From NCBI GenBank assembly GCA_030770545.1, contig CM061106.1, positions 15,645,001-15,709,000 of the forward strand: a stretch of 64,000 nt of DNA, read 5' to 3'. The position numbers were made by a program, and so were the translations under genes. Under the pieces are notes generated by a model. It saw only the letters and a list, made by a program, of their open reading frames with translations. It searched no databases and had not been told where the DNA came from. This document shows positions 44,190 to 55,599 of this stretch, piece after piece; within the stretch, counting starts at the first letter, position 1, and each line of letters opens with the position of its first letter. This DNA comes from Macropodus opercularis (lineage: Eukaryota > Chordata > Actinopteri > Anabantiformes > Osphronemidae).

Positions 44190-45840
44190 TCAATTCAATT
44201 CAATTCAACTTTATTTATATAGCACCAATTCACAACATCAGTTATCTCAAGGCACTTTACAAGTAAGGTTTAATACGTTATACAACTAAACCCAACAATT
44301 TCCACATAGAGCAGCTTTTAATTGTAGCCAATCGATAAATTGTACATTTAAATAGCAACAGTGGAGGAAAAACTCCCTCTCTAGAGAGGAAGAAACCTCC
44401 AGCAGACCCAGGCTCAGTGTGGGCGGCCATCTGCCTTGACCGTTTGGGGTGAGGGGATAGAGAAGAGAGAAAAGAACACAACCACAACAAAACAAGCAGC
44501 AACAGAACACAGGCAGGATGGTTGGACCAGCAACTGAACACTGGAGACACACGACTCTGAGTCTGATGATACCTGTAGATGAGAATAGAGAGAAAGAGAG
44601 AAACACAACTAGGAGAGAAAAGAGACAAAGTTAGTCACATGTGAACATGGAGGCATGTTAGCGGATAGAAGAAAAAAAGAAAAAAAGAGCTCAGTCAATG
44701 AAGGACGTCCCCCAGCATCTAAGTTTATAGCAGCTTAACTAAGAGATGGTTCAGAGTGACCAGAACCATCTCTAACTATACGCTTTGTCAAAAAGAAAGG
44801 TTTTAAGCCTAGTTTTAAAACTAGAGAGGGTGTCTGCTTCTCGAACCTGAACTGGAAGCTGGTTCCACAGGATAGGAGCTTGGTAGCTAAAGGCTCTGCC
44901 TCCTGTTCTACTTTTAGAAACTCTAGGAACCACAAGTAGACCAGCGCTCTGAGAACGAAGCGTTCTGTTGGGAGCATAAGGAGCCATGAGGTCTTTAAGA
45001 TAAGACGGAGCTTTATTATGAAGAGCTTTGTAGGTGAGGAGAAGAATTTTGAATCCTATCCTAGATTTGACAGGGAGCCAATGCAGAGAAGCTAATATAG
45101 GAGAAATGTGATGTCTCTTCCTAAGTCCAGTCAGACTCTGGCTGCAGCATTTTGAATTAATTGGAGGATTTTCAAAGAGTTATTGGGACAAACTATGAGC
45201 AGGGAGTTACAGTTGTCCAGCCTAGAGGTAACAAATGCATGGATTAACTTTTCAGCATCACTCTGTGAGAGGATGCTCCTAATTTTAGCAATATTCCTCA
45301 GGTGGAAGTAAGTAGTTCTAGAGATTTCTTTAATATATGATGTAAAGGAGAGATCTTGGTCAGCAATGACACTAAGGTTCCTACAGTAGAACCTGAAGCT
45401 AACGTTATGTCATCCAGAGTAATAATCTGATTCAATAATGAGTCTGTGTGGTTTTTAGCACCAATTATAATAACCTCAGTTTTATCCGAGTTTAGTTGTA
45501 GGAAGTTATGGGACATCCAGGATTTGATATCATTTAAACAAGTTTGAAGTTTGACTAATTGGTTTGTTTCCGCTGGTTTCATGGACAAATATCGCAGTGA
45601 AAATGTATGTGTTTCCTAATAATATTAGAGAGGAGACTGTAAAGACTGAAAGGTATTGGACCAAGCACAGAACCCTGTGGAACAACAAAGCTAATTTTTG
45701 TGCGGTTGGAAGATTGGTCACGAACATGAACAAACTGGAATCTGTTAAACAGATAAGACTTAAACCATCCCAGTGCTTTTTCTTTAATCCCAATGCTATG
45801 TTTCAGTCTCTGCAATTTTTCAGTTTATTATTCGTGTGAC
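44190..45840 (-). mobile_element. L2-like LINE, 5'-truncated
   Basis: Minus-strand element. Its 3' end is (AATTG)n preceded by TATATAAATAAAGTTGAATT at 44190–44225. The 3' UTR has the fish L2 block GGAGGTTTCTTCCTCTCTAG near 44380–44400. The reverse transcriptase C-terminus reads APNRTLRSQSAGLLVVPRVS and LWNQLPVQVREADTLSSFKT near 44770–44985. Upstream are LNDIKSWMSHNFLQLNSDKT (45500s) and VVPQGSVLGP (45640s). Between them the catalytic YADD strand is missing: HFHC is followed directly by MKPAETNQ through a small deletion. The element is therefore dead. Confidence 0.9.
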
Positions 45841-46988
45841 GGATCCTTCACCAATGTCTGCAGAGAGAGCAGACTCAGAGTATGCAGCAAAAAGAATAAG
45901 ACCAGTACTAGGTAGCATCAGTCAGTCACACATGTACATTATGATGAGCAGACATTAAAAACTAGTGTAGGGTGACTGTGACCATGGTGAGACGAGTTTA
46001 ATGGGATAGAAGTCATTGTCCTTTCATTCCGGTCATTGTCATTGTCCCAAATTACTTTCTCTGTAAAGGTGTTTTACTGCTGCACTATAATGTCAACGAG
46101 GATCAAATTACATTGTGATGGTATTAATGTAACAAACAGAAACAGGTTAAGATAAGTATTATGTACATTAGTTAGGCTCACATGGTAACATAGCATTAAT
46201 CTGTTTGTGAAGATGTTCAGAGAACTAGAAGAATAGATACTTAGATCATCAGGTGAGAATTATCTGCTATATAAAAGTAATATAATAATTAGATGTCTGT
46301 GCCAAACAGTTTGCCAAAAAATGTATAAATATCTCTAGTTAAAAAAACAAGGTGCAAGAATACACATGTTCACACAAAGCATAACATTGTGTGAAAAATA
46401 CTTTGTTCATAGTTGCATTTAAATAGTATATATAGATACTAACAGCATTGTAAATGTAAATTATAGAGCTATAACCTAGAATAACTCCATATACACAAAC
46501 TCCTCCAAGACCAGGGCCTCCCACTACAAACTGGGTTTTCCTTTGAATTTATTCATCATTTCTATTGTGGTGAATATTTAATATTACATAAACAGCAAAA
46601 CTGCTGAATAGTAGCATAAGGGACATGGCAACAGGTGAACTAAGTCATTTGAAGGACCTGTGATAGAAATTCCTACAAACAGTGAAAGGGGAAGAAAAGC
46701 ACAACAATCCTGTGACTCAGCATTTTCCGCTGACCTGGATATTTAAATGAGCTTCCTCATGTTTTAACTGATACATTTATCTCTTTGTTGAAGCTCGTTC
46801 TTCTTTTCTGTCCTGTTCAAGCTGCATCAACCAGATTTCGCTGCTACATCGTTGGACGTCTGTTCTAATGTTTCCTCTGGGATCATCACTGTTTAGTCAA
46901 AGCTTTTCCAGCCACACTCGTTTGCTGGGTTTTCACTAAAGCATCGGGGAAAAGCCGCCATGTTGGCTCCCACCACGTCTGCAGCCCG
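45841..46988. other. No gene recognised
   Basis: No exon or fingers are seen here, although this is where the finger exon of the leader at 47096–47290 would be expected on the minus strand. Confidence 0.45.
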
Positions 46989-47299
46989 ACAAAGACTAAA
47001 CTGCTTCCTAGGTTTGACACCAACCACTTTGTTCTGGTGACAGACGGAGCCTGAGGCTCATGTTCAGGCTTTTAGTGTCGCTATGAGCCGCTTTTAGCGG
47101 TGAACTGATCAGCACCGACCTGTTGGTCTGTGGCTCCATCGTGGTCGTTGTCCTGCTGCTCCTTCATTCTAGTGGATCGGTCCTGCTCGGTTAAACTCGG
47201 GTCCTGCTCCGTGTTGCTCTTCAACTGGTCTTGATTAACGTCCACGTCCTGTGTTTTCACTTCCACCTGGTGTTGATCCATTTTGGTCCTGATCGCTAA
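46989..47299 (-). pseudogene. Orphan zinc-finger leader exon, one arm of an inverted duplication
   Basis: Minus-strand ATG at 47282–47280 opens MDQHQVEVKTQDVDVNQDQL and continues LTEQDRSTRMKEQQDND and TDQQVGADQFTAKSGS to a stop. It is homologous to the leader exon at 27109–27370. No finger exon follows within the window. The segment 46989–47098 is the reverse complement of 62145–62262, so this locus and the one at 62 kb are inverted copies. Confidence 0.7.
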
Positions 47300-47440
47300 A
47301 ATCCAACAGGTCTCGGCTCTGACTGTAACCACGAGGCGACACAAAGAAACCAAATCTCACAGAGTCCCGCGACGACTCAAATAGCAACGCGATCTCACGC
47401 GTGAATCTCGCAATAACTACCAGACGTCATTTACCCTTTA
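47300..47440 (-). promoter_or_regulatory. CpG-rich promoter-like segment
   Basis: Immediately upstream of the minus-strand leader exon the DNA becomes CG-rich (CCCGCGACGACTC, AACGCGATCTCACGCGTG, CAGACGTC). This fits the promoter of the zinc-finger locus. No TATA box is seen. Confidence 0.4.
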
Positions 47441-48918
47441 TTGACTGATTTCATTTGTCCAGGGACACGTTTGTTGTTTTCTTTGAGAGGATTTAACTCA
47501 TATTCATATTCTAATAATTGTCATATATTTATTTTACATTTTAACTGTTGTTCTGTTGCGTTCACGGACCTCCAGGTGAGATTAGGATTCAGTAACAGGC
47601 AGTTTGTGTCAGCGAGTCCCTGTGTGTGTTTTAATCAGCTGTTCATCGCTCTGCTCTTCGTCGCTGGTTCATCTTCCCTCAGTGATAACATTACAGTTCA
47701 GCTCAGTGTGTTTGCTCAAAGGCAGCGGTGTTAGTGAACGTGACAGAGCTGAGAGACTGGGAGAGAGCAGCCAGGGAAGCTCTGCTCTTTACGCTGGTAA
47801 TGGTCACTGAGCCGCTGTTCACATATCCGTGGTCAAATCAGATGCGAGATTTGTGTGATAATTACGGTGTTGCGACCGCTTGGAAGAGCTGAGAGACTGA
47901 AAAATTACAATGTAACAGATGTTAAAGCTGATGATGAATGTGATCATGTTACTAATGATGCAAATTATAATAGGACATAATTGACTAATGAAACGGATTA
48001 AGAAAATGCAAATGACATATTTTTATATGATTTTAAAAAAAGCTGATCCTCTAACTAGTAGATCACCGTTCCTTCATAGTACTACTTAGTACTTCATAGA
48101 GTACTACCACACTAAATATCAAGTTATTTTACTTTGTACTTTTTGAGTAATCCACTACTTTAGACTTCAGCCTTTATCCTATAGTAGAACTGATGCAGGG
48201 AGCTTTGCTGAACGGTCATGACTTTGTGGAGCCTCATTCATCTCTTATGTGCTGGTACAGCAGCTCTTTTCCTCCTGCTGCTGTCAGACTTTACAGTCAG
48301 AGCATCAGACATTTAATAAGTACATTTGTTTACATACACTTTATTGTTCTGACAGTTACATCCAAAAACGTTTTCCCTAAACATGGCAATAAATCATCAT
48401 AACTTCAGTTTAGCTGAATAAAAACTTAAAAATTTACAGAATGTTCTGTGACATTTCTCTTTAGCGCTATATTCATAACCCAAAAACGCGTGGGGTTCAG
48501 TATGAAAAACAGCATAAAACTCTAATAAATAATTTCAAATAAAAAAAAGGTTATGTATAACTATAATTATAGGCACCAGGCCAGACTCACGCTGCACTAA
48601 CAAGCACAACACATAGCCACATCGTTAGGCGCAAACAAAGCAGGGCCAGATACCAGCCCTGGCTTTTTCTAGGTTTTCCTGTTTTATTCCCAAACACTAC
48701 TCATGGAACCATCGCTCACAGCTGTCGCATTGTATCTGTGTGAACAAATAATTGAGGGGCTGATCCTGCCTCTCACTAGCATCAGGCCACAGATTTTCAC
48801 CAACATTACATGTAAAGTTCTCTCTTGCCATGAACCTGGGGAAGAACGTTATCCATCCCTGCCAGTGCTCTGGACTTGTGTCCTCACATCGTTGAGCTGC
48901 TCTCCCAATCCCAGCTCT
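47441..48918. other. No gene recognised
   Basis: Short overlapping frames only. The 119-codon plus-strand frame at 48703–49062 runs into the LTR-like copy and has no known motif. Confidence 0.4.
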
Positions 48919-49471
48919 GCGCGTTCGTTGAATGATGAGGAGAAACGTCTGATAAAAATCAGTCTTGCTTTTATTTCAAACTTGAAGAATAATAATTTAC
49001 AGGCCTGGGTCAGTCTGTCCCTATACTATACAGCATATAGTCAGGGCACGAAGTCTGACTGACACTGTCTGTCCCTCGACCCACACTTTTATGCTGGACA
49101 GAGCATCTTTCTGTGGTGTAACTGGATTCTGATGCCGTGGTCTGGTGTTCGTCTCCATGGCTGGTTTATTGGTGTCTTATCTTCTCCGTTGCTTTGTGGT
49201 CCCATAACCTATGGATTTAAGCACATTCCTTCTACAGACATTCACATGTTTCACTCCCTACTTATCTGATTCTCTGCTTAGACCCCATTCTTCACATGCT
49301 GTTTAATGACCCGTGTCTGGGCGCATCTGGTGTCTCTACTATTCTCTAAACCTGATGTGTGTGTTTCAAACTATACTTTAATGCAATCGGCTTGTTTTCT
49401 GCCTGCATCCTACTATCTAAGCTTTCAACTACTATTTTAACTACTACTTAACTATTTAGATTCCTACAACA
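48919..49471 (-). mobile_element. LTR-like sequence, copy 2
   Basis: Reverse complement homologue of 21399–21937. On the minus strand it starts TGTTGTAGGAATCTAAATAG, has the TATA-like CAGCATAAAAGTGTGG near 49090, the shared GACAGTGTCAGTCAGACTTC, and GAAATAAAAGCAAGACTG near 48970, ending CGAACGCGCA. No retroviral coding region adjoins it. It looks like a second solitary LTR of the same family. Confidence 0.65.
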
Positions 49472-49784
49472 TCCGGCACTGTAACTGTTAGCATGGCTTC
49501 CAGAAGAGACGTTTGGTCATGTGGGTGGTGATCAGACACTTTCCACATCCAGGCAGAGATTGGGTTGAGGAAGGGTGAATATGCAGGCAGGAAAACTGTG
49601 TTCAACCAATGAAAACCCAACTAGAGTTTAGTCCACATGAACTGATGCTATAACTGGTAAACATAGCTACATAATAGCAAAAGACAGCAAGGTCCCTAGA
49701 ACTTCTGTTGCTTTTGAATATACTATAAGTAGGTGTGAAATTCTTCTCATGACAGTTGCAGACTGTGAATATTGTTGTAAGAGT

Positions 49785-51400
49785 GTTGGGTTTCATTAAC
49801 ATTGTTTTTTCACAGGTCAGTTGTCCTTCATGTGTGTTGGTGTCTGTGTAATAAAGTTTTCTACTGTGACAGGAACTTGACCAGTATATGACCAGAATGT
49901 GTTACATACTGATGAACATTGAACATGAATTGTTTTGCTGCTTTTCACCTTTTCTGCTGTGACTGACCCTGAAACCTCCTGAGCAGCAGTTTCATGCTTC
50001 ACTCCCTCATCCTCCTCCACAAAAACACAGTGAGACGGGAGATAAAGGCATCGTCTCTGTTTCCCCAGGAGACAAGGTCATAGAGCAGGATGGAGAGTGG
50101 GGTGAGGAGACTGTTGGTGTGTGAAACCTGGAGACTGAGCACAAGAAGATTTAACTGAGAGATAAATGCTGACACTTCTGAAAGACGTCACAAGAGCCAG
50201 GACTGTCCAGACAACAGGTCGACTCAACGGAGACCAGCTGAGGATCCAGGGTCAACAGAGCAGCGGGAGAAGGAAGGAACCACACTGACACACACAGCAA
50301 TGAACACACACTCACACACACATGCACTGACACTGACTGCTCTGCTACCAGCAAAGAAGAACGCTGCTCTGTGCTGACACTGACATGATGACACTGCTAT
50401 GAATAGAAGCGTTAGAAGCCAAGTTCACACCACAACAAACATTCAGGACCATAATCACAACGTTATTATATCTATAATATTGGATCCAGTGGCCAAATGT
50501 CAAAGAAAACCTGACAAGGCCTTTGAAATGTGTTGACCCTCAACGTTCACAGTCACTGCTGAACAGCTGCAGTGTTGTTTATTTCATCAATGCTCCTCAT
50601 ATATTAAAACCACAGAACCCACAGAACGTAGAGCTGCAGGTAAACCCGTTCTGGACTTTTAATGGATACGAGAGCAAACGAGGCAACAAAGGTTTTCACA
50701 CGTCTTTCTCAGTGTCTCCAAATATGATTCATACCTGTTGATTTGGAAAATATATATTTTGTGCGATCAACAGTTATTAGTTAAAAAATAAATTGTTAGT
50801 TAGGTTTTTCACTTTGGGAAGAAAGATCAATAAACACATTTAGAAGGTTTCATCCTCCTGCAGGCTCCACTTATTTGCTTATTTAAGTGGATGATTTGGG
50901 TTTTTGTACTAGAAGTTATTAGAATCACATGCAACCAGTGACTCTGCTGATCTATTAGCAGAACAAGGTCACGAGGCCGCCTCTAAATTTACAGTTGTGT
51001 TTTGATGAGTCACATAAAAATAATGTCATGGAAGATTTAAGAGCTAAATGAAGAAACCACATCAACAAAGGAGCAAATGATTGGATCAACCAACAATTTT
51101 TCATAACGACTTTTTCTCTTTCAACAAAATGATGCATTTTTGCTTAATTAGGCAGCTGATGTGTCTAAAATCCTAAAGTCAGTGTCCTGCTCTCATTACA
51201 GCTGCTTCTATCCTGTTTAAAGCAAAGGAAACCATGTGACTGTGTTTCTGTTACTGAACAGGATTTTTCTAGACTGGACGTCATGCAAACACAATTTAAC
51301 AGATGTAGATGAAACCTAAATGTGATGAAATAATTGAGTGACATGAAAAACGCTTCTACAGTTTAAATAAGTTTTTATCACTTTCTTTTCTTCTGTGTTT
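49785..51400. repeat. Segmental duplication, arm B
   Basis: Direct homologue of arm A at 32510–34500, shortened by several deletions. It keeps the minus-strand frame MEEDEGVKHETAAQEVSGSV. A short piece homologous to arm-A flank 32355–32445 (GTTTTACCAACRTTTCT, AGTTCCTTCATCTCTGTTC) appears separately at 52043–52137, so the order differs between arms. Confidence 0.9.
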
Positions 51401-51682
51401 CCACCAGTGATGCTTTCACCTCACAAAAACAGCTCTTGAACAGTTTATTGAGGTAGACACTGAAATCTGTTTGAATCTGGTTCTACTGGTGTTTTACAGT
51501 ATGTCCACTCTGTATTGACTGATAATAATCAAAGGTAATACAGCCCCACACTGTTCTCTGAACTAATGACTAGGACATGGTCAGTGTCAGGTGGAGTCAT
51601 ATCAACACAGCACAATAGTGAGAGATGAGTCATATTTAGTGATGTGTAGAATAAGCTGCTGTCTGTGAAACACAGAGAATCT

Positions 51683-51763
51683 ACCAGGATGGACGAGTGG
51701 TGAAGGCGTTGGACTGAAGATCCAACGGACGTTAGTGCAGGTGGTTCAACCCTCACTGCTGGT
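51683..51763 (+). tRNA. tRNA-Ser-like sequence, probable pseudogene or SINE head
   Basis: An 81-nt block with an A-box-like TGGACGAGTGG, a perfect 5-bp anticodon stem (TTGGA/TCCAA) around the loop CTGAAGA, a variable arm, and a B-box-like GGTTCAACCC. Acceptor ends ACCAG and CTGGT pair. The loop gives a GAA anticodon, which would mean Phe despite a Ser-type body, and the T-stem pairs poorly. I think it is a degenerate tRNA or tRNA-derived sequence. Confidence 0.4.
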
Positions 51764-52255
51764 AACAGGAGCAGGTAAAGGTTGTTGGTCCTCATGGTCA
51801 GTGGTTCAGTTCCTGAAGCTTTTACTGGAGTTATGAGAGTTTATGGCAAATGAATCTGTTTACAGCAGAATAATTATGATCATCATTAGTGTGTATACGC
51901 AAATATCTTCAAATGTGTCTGATCCACATCTCACTTCTAAAATGTCTCATGAAATATATTTGTAAATGTGATGTGAACCAGTAAGTTGATCCTTCTGTGT
52001 AACAGCTTCACCCAGTGGAAGGTTGTGGTGATGGCAGGAAAGTCAGAATTGTTTTACCAACATTTCTTTGCTGACAGTTCCTTCATCTCTGTTCTCCTGG
52101 ACGTCTTTACACAGACTGAGAGAATCTACAGACCTGGACAATGGAATATACTCAAAGGAGACCATTTAATTATGATCACTAGCTACCACTGTTATATTAA
52201 CCATCTAATTAGTAGTGAACTAACCATCATTATCTGGTCTCAGAAGGTCATTTAA

Positions 52256-52835
52256 AACATTCGTCACAGCATCTGCCGACCAATCACATAAACAGTAATT
52301 AGTTGAGTCTGTAAAGAGCTCAACTCATCATCCAGCTTTTTGTATGTTTACCATTCAAGAAGGTAAAAGCAAATGAAAAAGATTTCAACTTATCTTATTT
52401 ATTCTAGTTCAGGAGCAGCCAGTGAAGAGGGGATGAAAATCAGGGAGATGTGCTGCTGCCTGCATGTGCCAGTTAAAACAACATGTGGGTCTGGTGTAAG
52501 TTAGAAATAAGTGTTTCCTCTGAGCATCTGTTACTGTGGACTAACACACACCAACAGTCCCTCAGCAGCTGAAAGGACACTGAGTTTCATTCATCTCCGT
52601 TCTGGCAGTGAAAGCAGGTGATGGACGTATTGTTACATAACATGTACAACACAGAACAAATTCATGGTGCTTTGCATGAATAGAAGACAAGAATGAGATG
52701 AGAGTGTAGCAGTTAGTGATCACAGTCAGATCATAGTCATCATGGAGCATATTCCACTGTGCAGATGTGTAGTTTTCTCTGATGGGTTTTCAGTGTGTTT
52801 TTCGTAGTTTCAGGAGCACAGGGTGAAGGAGAACT
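52256..52835. other. No gene recognised
   Basis: No supported exon between the segmental-duplication flank and the LINE tail. Confidence 0.45.
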
Positions 52836-53144
52836 GTTGATAGAGATAGATAGATAGATAGGACTTTATGTATCCCGCAGTGGGGAAATTGTGGTGACTC
52901 AGCAGCAGCATAATTACAGTCAGAAAAAGAATTACAATGATTACAAAAAAAAGAGTAAAATTGTTTTTGACAGTATGTACATATCTAGACATAAAGTGCG
53001 AAGTTCCAAAAGAAAAATAAACATAAAATAACCTACATGCAACATGGACACCGCACGGCACACATCACACTATAAAACATGCTTCCAGTCATGTTGATGT
53101 GTTGTGGAGTTTTATTGCCGTGGGTATGAAGGACCTCCGGTAGC

Positions 53145-54776
53145 TCAGTCCTGCACTTCGGGTGCAGCAGTCTCGCGCTGTGCGAGCTGCGTTGGTCCTC
53201 CACGGTTTGGTGCAGGGGGTGGGAGGGGTTGGCCATGATCCATGATGGACGACAGTTTCGCCCGCGTCCTTCTATTGGCCACCACCTCGATGGACTCCAG
53301 TGGGCAGCCCAGGACAGAGTCAGCTTTCTTTACCAGTTTGTTCAGTCTCTTCCTGTCTCTGTCCGTGCTGCCGCCCGCCCAGCACACAACGCCGTAGAGG
53401 ACTGATGCCACTACCGTGTCATAGACAGTCTGTAGGAGAGCCCTGCACACCCCAAGGGACCTCAGTCGCCTCAGCAGGTGGAGGCGACTCTGGCCCCTCC
53501 TGTACAGGGCATCAGAGTTGTCGGTCCAGTCCAGGTTTTTGTTGAGGTGGACACCCAGATATTTGTAAGTGTCCACCATCTCGATCCCAGAACCCCTTAT
53601 GCACACCGGCGGCGGTGATGCAGGTTTCCGCCGGAAGTCAATCACCAGCTCCTTCGTTTTGCTGGTGTTCAGAACCAGGTGGTTATCCTCACACCAGTCC
53701 ACAAAGTCGGTGATGACCCCCCTATACTCCAGCTCGTTCCCCCCAGATACACATCCAACAATCACAGTGTCGTCCGAGAACTTCTGCAGGTGGCATTTGT
53801 TGGAGTTGTACCTGAAGTCTGATGTGTACAGGGTGAACAGGAAGGGCGAGAGCACCGTCCCCTGGGGGGCCCCCGTGCTGCAGATGACCACGTCAGACAC
53901 ACAGTTTCGCAGCCTCACAAACTGTGGTCTGTCTGTGAGGTAGTTGATGGACCAAGCCGCCAGGTGTTGGTCCATGCCTGCAACCTCCAGCTTCCCCCTC
54001 AGCAGTGCTGGCTGAATGGTGTTGAAAGCACTGGAGAAGTCAAAGAACATGACCCTCACAGTGCTCCCGGGGGACTCCAGGTGAGATAGGGCCCGATGCT
54101 GCAGGTAGATGACGGCATCATCCACCCCGATGCCCGCCTGGTAGGCAAACTGCAGCGGGTCCAGCGCCGAGCTCACCTGGGTGCGGAGGTAGCTGAGGAC
54201 AGTCCTCTCCATGGTCTTCATCAGGTGAGAGGTCAGGGCCACGGGTCTGTAGTGGTTCGGTTCCCTGGGATGTGGTATCTTCCGAACCGGAACCACACAC
54301 AACGTCTTCCACAGAGCCGGGACCCTCTCCAGGCTCAGACTCAGGTTGAACAGGTACAGGACCACCTCACTGAGCTGGTCTACACACTCCCTGAGGAGCC
54401 TGGAGCTGATGTTGTCAGGGCCTGCGGCCTTCCTGGCCTTGTTCTTCCTTAGCTCTCTCCTGACTTGGTCCAGAGAGAGGCAGAGGGGGGTGGGTGGTGA
54501 CTGGTCCGAAACTGTGGCCTGAACGGGGTCCTCAGTGGGAGGGGGGGCAGAGTAGTCACCGGGTGGATGAGGTGTGAACAGCTGCAGCTGGCAAAAGTCA
54601 ATTGTAGTGGAGAGGTGTGAAGACGGGGGGAGGTTCGACCGGGCTGGTGAGCCAGCAGAGTCGAATCTGTTAAAAAACAGATTCAGTTCGTTTCCCCAGG
54701 CCCGGTCTCCTTCAACCTGTTTACCAGCCCCCCTTTGTCTATGGCCTGAGATCTGGCTCAGTCCCCTCCATACCTC
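53145..54776 (-). pseudogene. LINE reverse transcriptase (Rex1-like), 3' part of ORF
   Basis: Open from just after the TGA at 54777 to 53145, about 540 codons, covering the linker and all RT blocks with the active-site FSDD. It makes cDNA by target-primed reverse transcription in functional relatives. Here it is cut off from its endonuclease by the stop and has a shifted C-terminus. Confidence 0.85.
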
Positions 54777-55586
54777 TCACGGGTTGCTCTGCTCCATGTG
54801 TTGTTCCAGCTTTCTTCTGTAGCTGTCCTTGCCCCTCCTGATCCCATACTTCAGCTCCTGGACTCTTTTCAGCTCCTCCTTATCTCCAGAGAAGAAAGCC
54901 CGCTTCTTCTCATTCAGGAAGGCTTTCCGTTCAGGGTTCACCCAGGGCTTGTTGTTGGGAAAACACCGTATTGTCCTGGATGGCACGATGTTTTCCACAC
55001 AGAAGTTAATGTAATCCGTGACACAGTCTGTGAGACTATCAATGTCCTCCCCGTGAGGACTACAGAGAGCGTCCCAGTCCGTGGTGTGGAAGCAGTCCCT
55101 CAGCCGCTCACCTGCCTCCTCTGACCAGATCTTCACAACTTTCACCTGTAGTGGCTGCTTTTTCACCACAGGAGTGTAGACAGGGAGCAGGCGGACTAGG
55201 TTGTGGTCGGAGCGGCCCAAGGGGGGGAGGGGGGCGGCGGTGTATGCATTCTTTACGTTTGCATACAGAAGGTCCAGCGTTTTGTTTTCCCTGGTGTGGC
55301 ATTTCGCGTACTGGTTGAAGTGGGGGAGGGTGGCAGAGAGGGGGGCAGCGGCATGATTCACGTCCCCAGAGATGAGAATCAGGGCCTGCGGGTGTTGTGT
55401 CTGCAGCCGGGACACGGAGCTGTGCATGCGCTCACATGCAGCAGTAGCGTCGGCCGACGGCTGGATGTACACAGTGAGCTTCGAATCCTGCTGAAAACAA
55501 CTGATGATGTGACTGTGAAGGACGAAAACCAACATCAAGCCCAGACTGAGTTGGTCAAAAGACTGTTTAAAGGAAACTAAATTCAT
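54777..55586 (-). pseudogene. LINE apurinic-type endonuclease, C-terminal half
   Basis: About 270 codons with the APE-family motifs ISGDVNHA (Asp/Asn pair) and GRSDHN (Asp–His pair). The N-terminal catalytic Glu region is absent because the element is truncated. Same frame as the RT part, separated only by the TGA. Confidence 0.85.
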
Positions 55587-55599
55587 TCACTATATAGAT

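Larger units (their letters stand above)
52836..55586 (-). mobile_element. Rex1-like LINE, nearly intact coding region
   Basis: Minus-strand non-LTR element, 5'-truncated. Its 3' end is a (TATC)n tail after GCGGGATACATAAAGTCC at 52836–52880. The coding frame from 55586 to 53145 is broken by one TGA at 54777–54779 (likely CGA to TGA). The endonuclease part has ISGDVNHA, LDLLYANVKNAY and LGRSDHNLV. The reverse transcriptase has KAAGPDNISSRLLREC, VMFFDFSSAFNTIQP, TGAPQGTVLSPFLFTLYTSD, the catalytic KFSDDTVIVGC (FSDD), LVLNTSKTKELVIDFRR and YKYLGVHLN. Close to the end a small insertion beside ATCATGGATCATGG shifts the frame, so the usual LHPKCRTE ending lies in another frame. Otherwise a young copy. 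Confidence 0.9.

Noticed and set aside
44286..44628. Three overlapping ORFs (minus) of 64–116 codons
   Set aside because: They lie in the 3' untranslated tail of the L2-like LINE.
53300..54452. Plus-strand ORFs opposite the LINE reverse transcriptase
   Set aside because: Shadows of the minus-strand RT frame.
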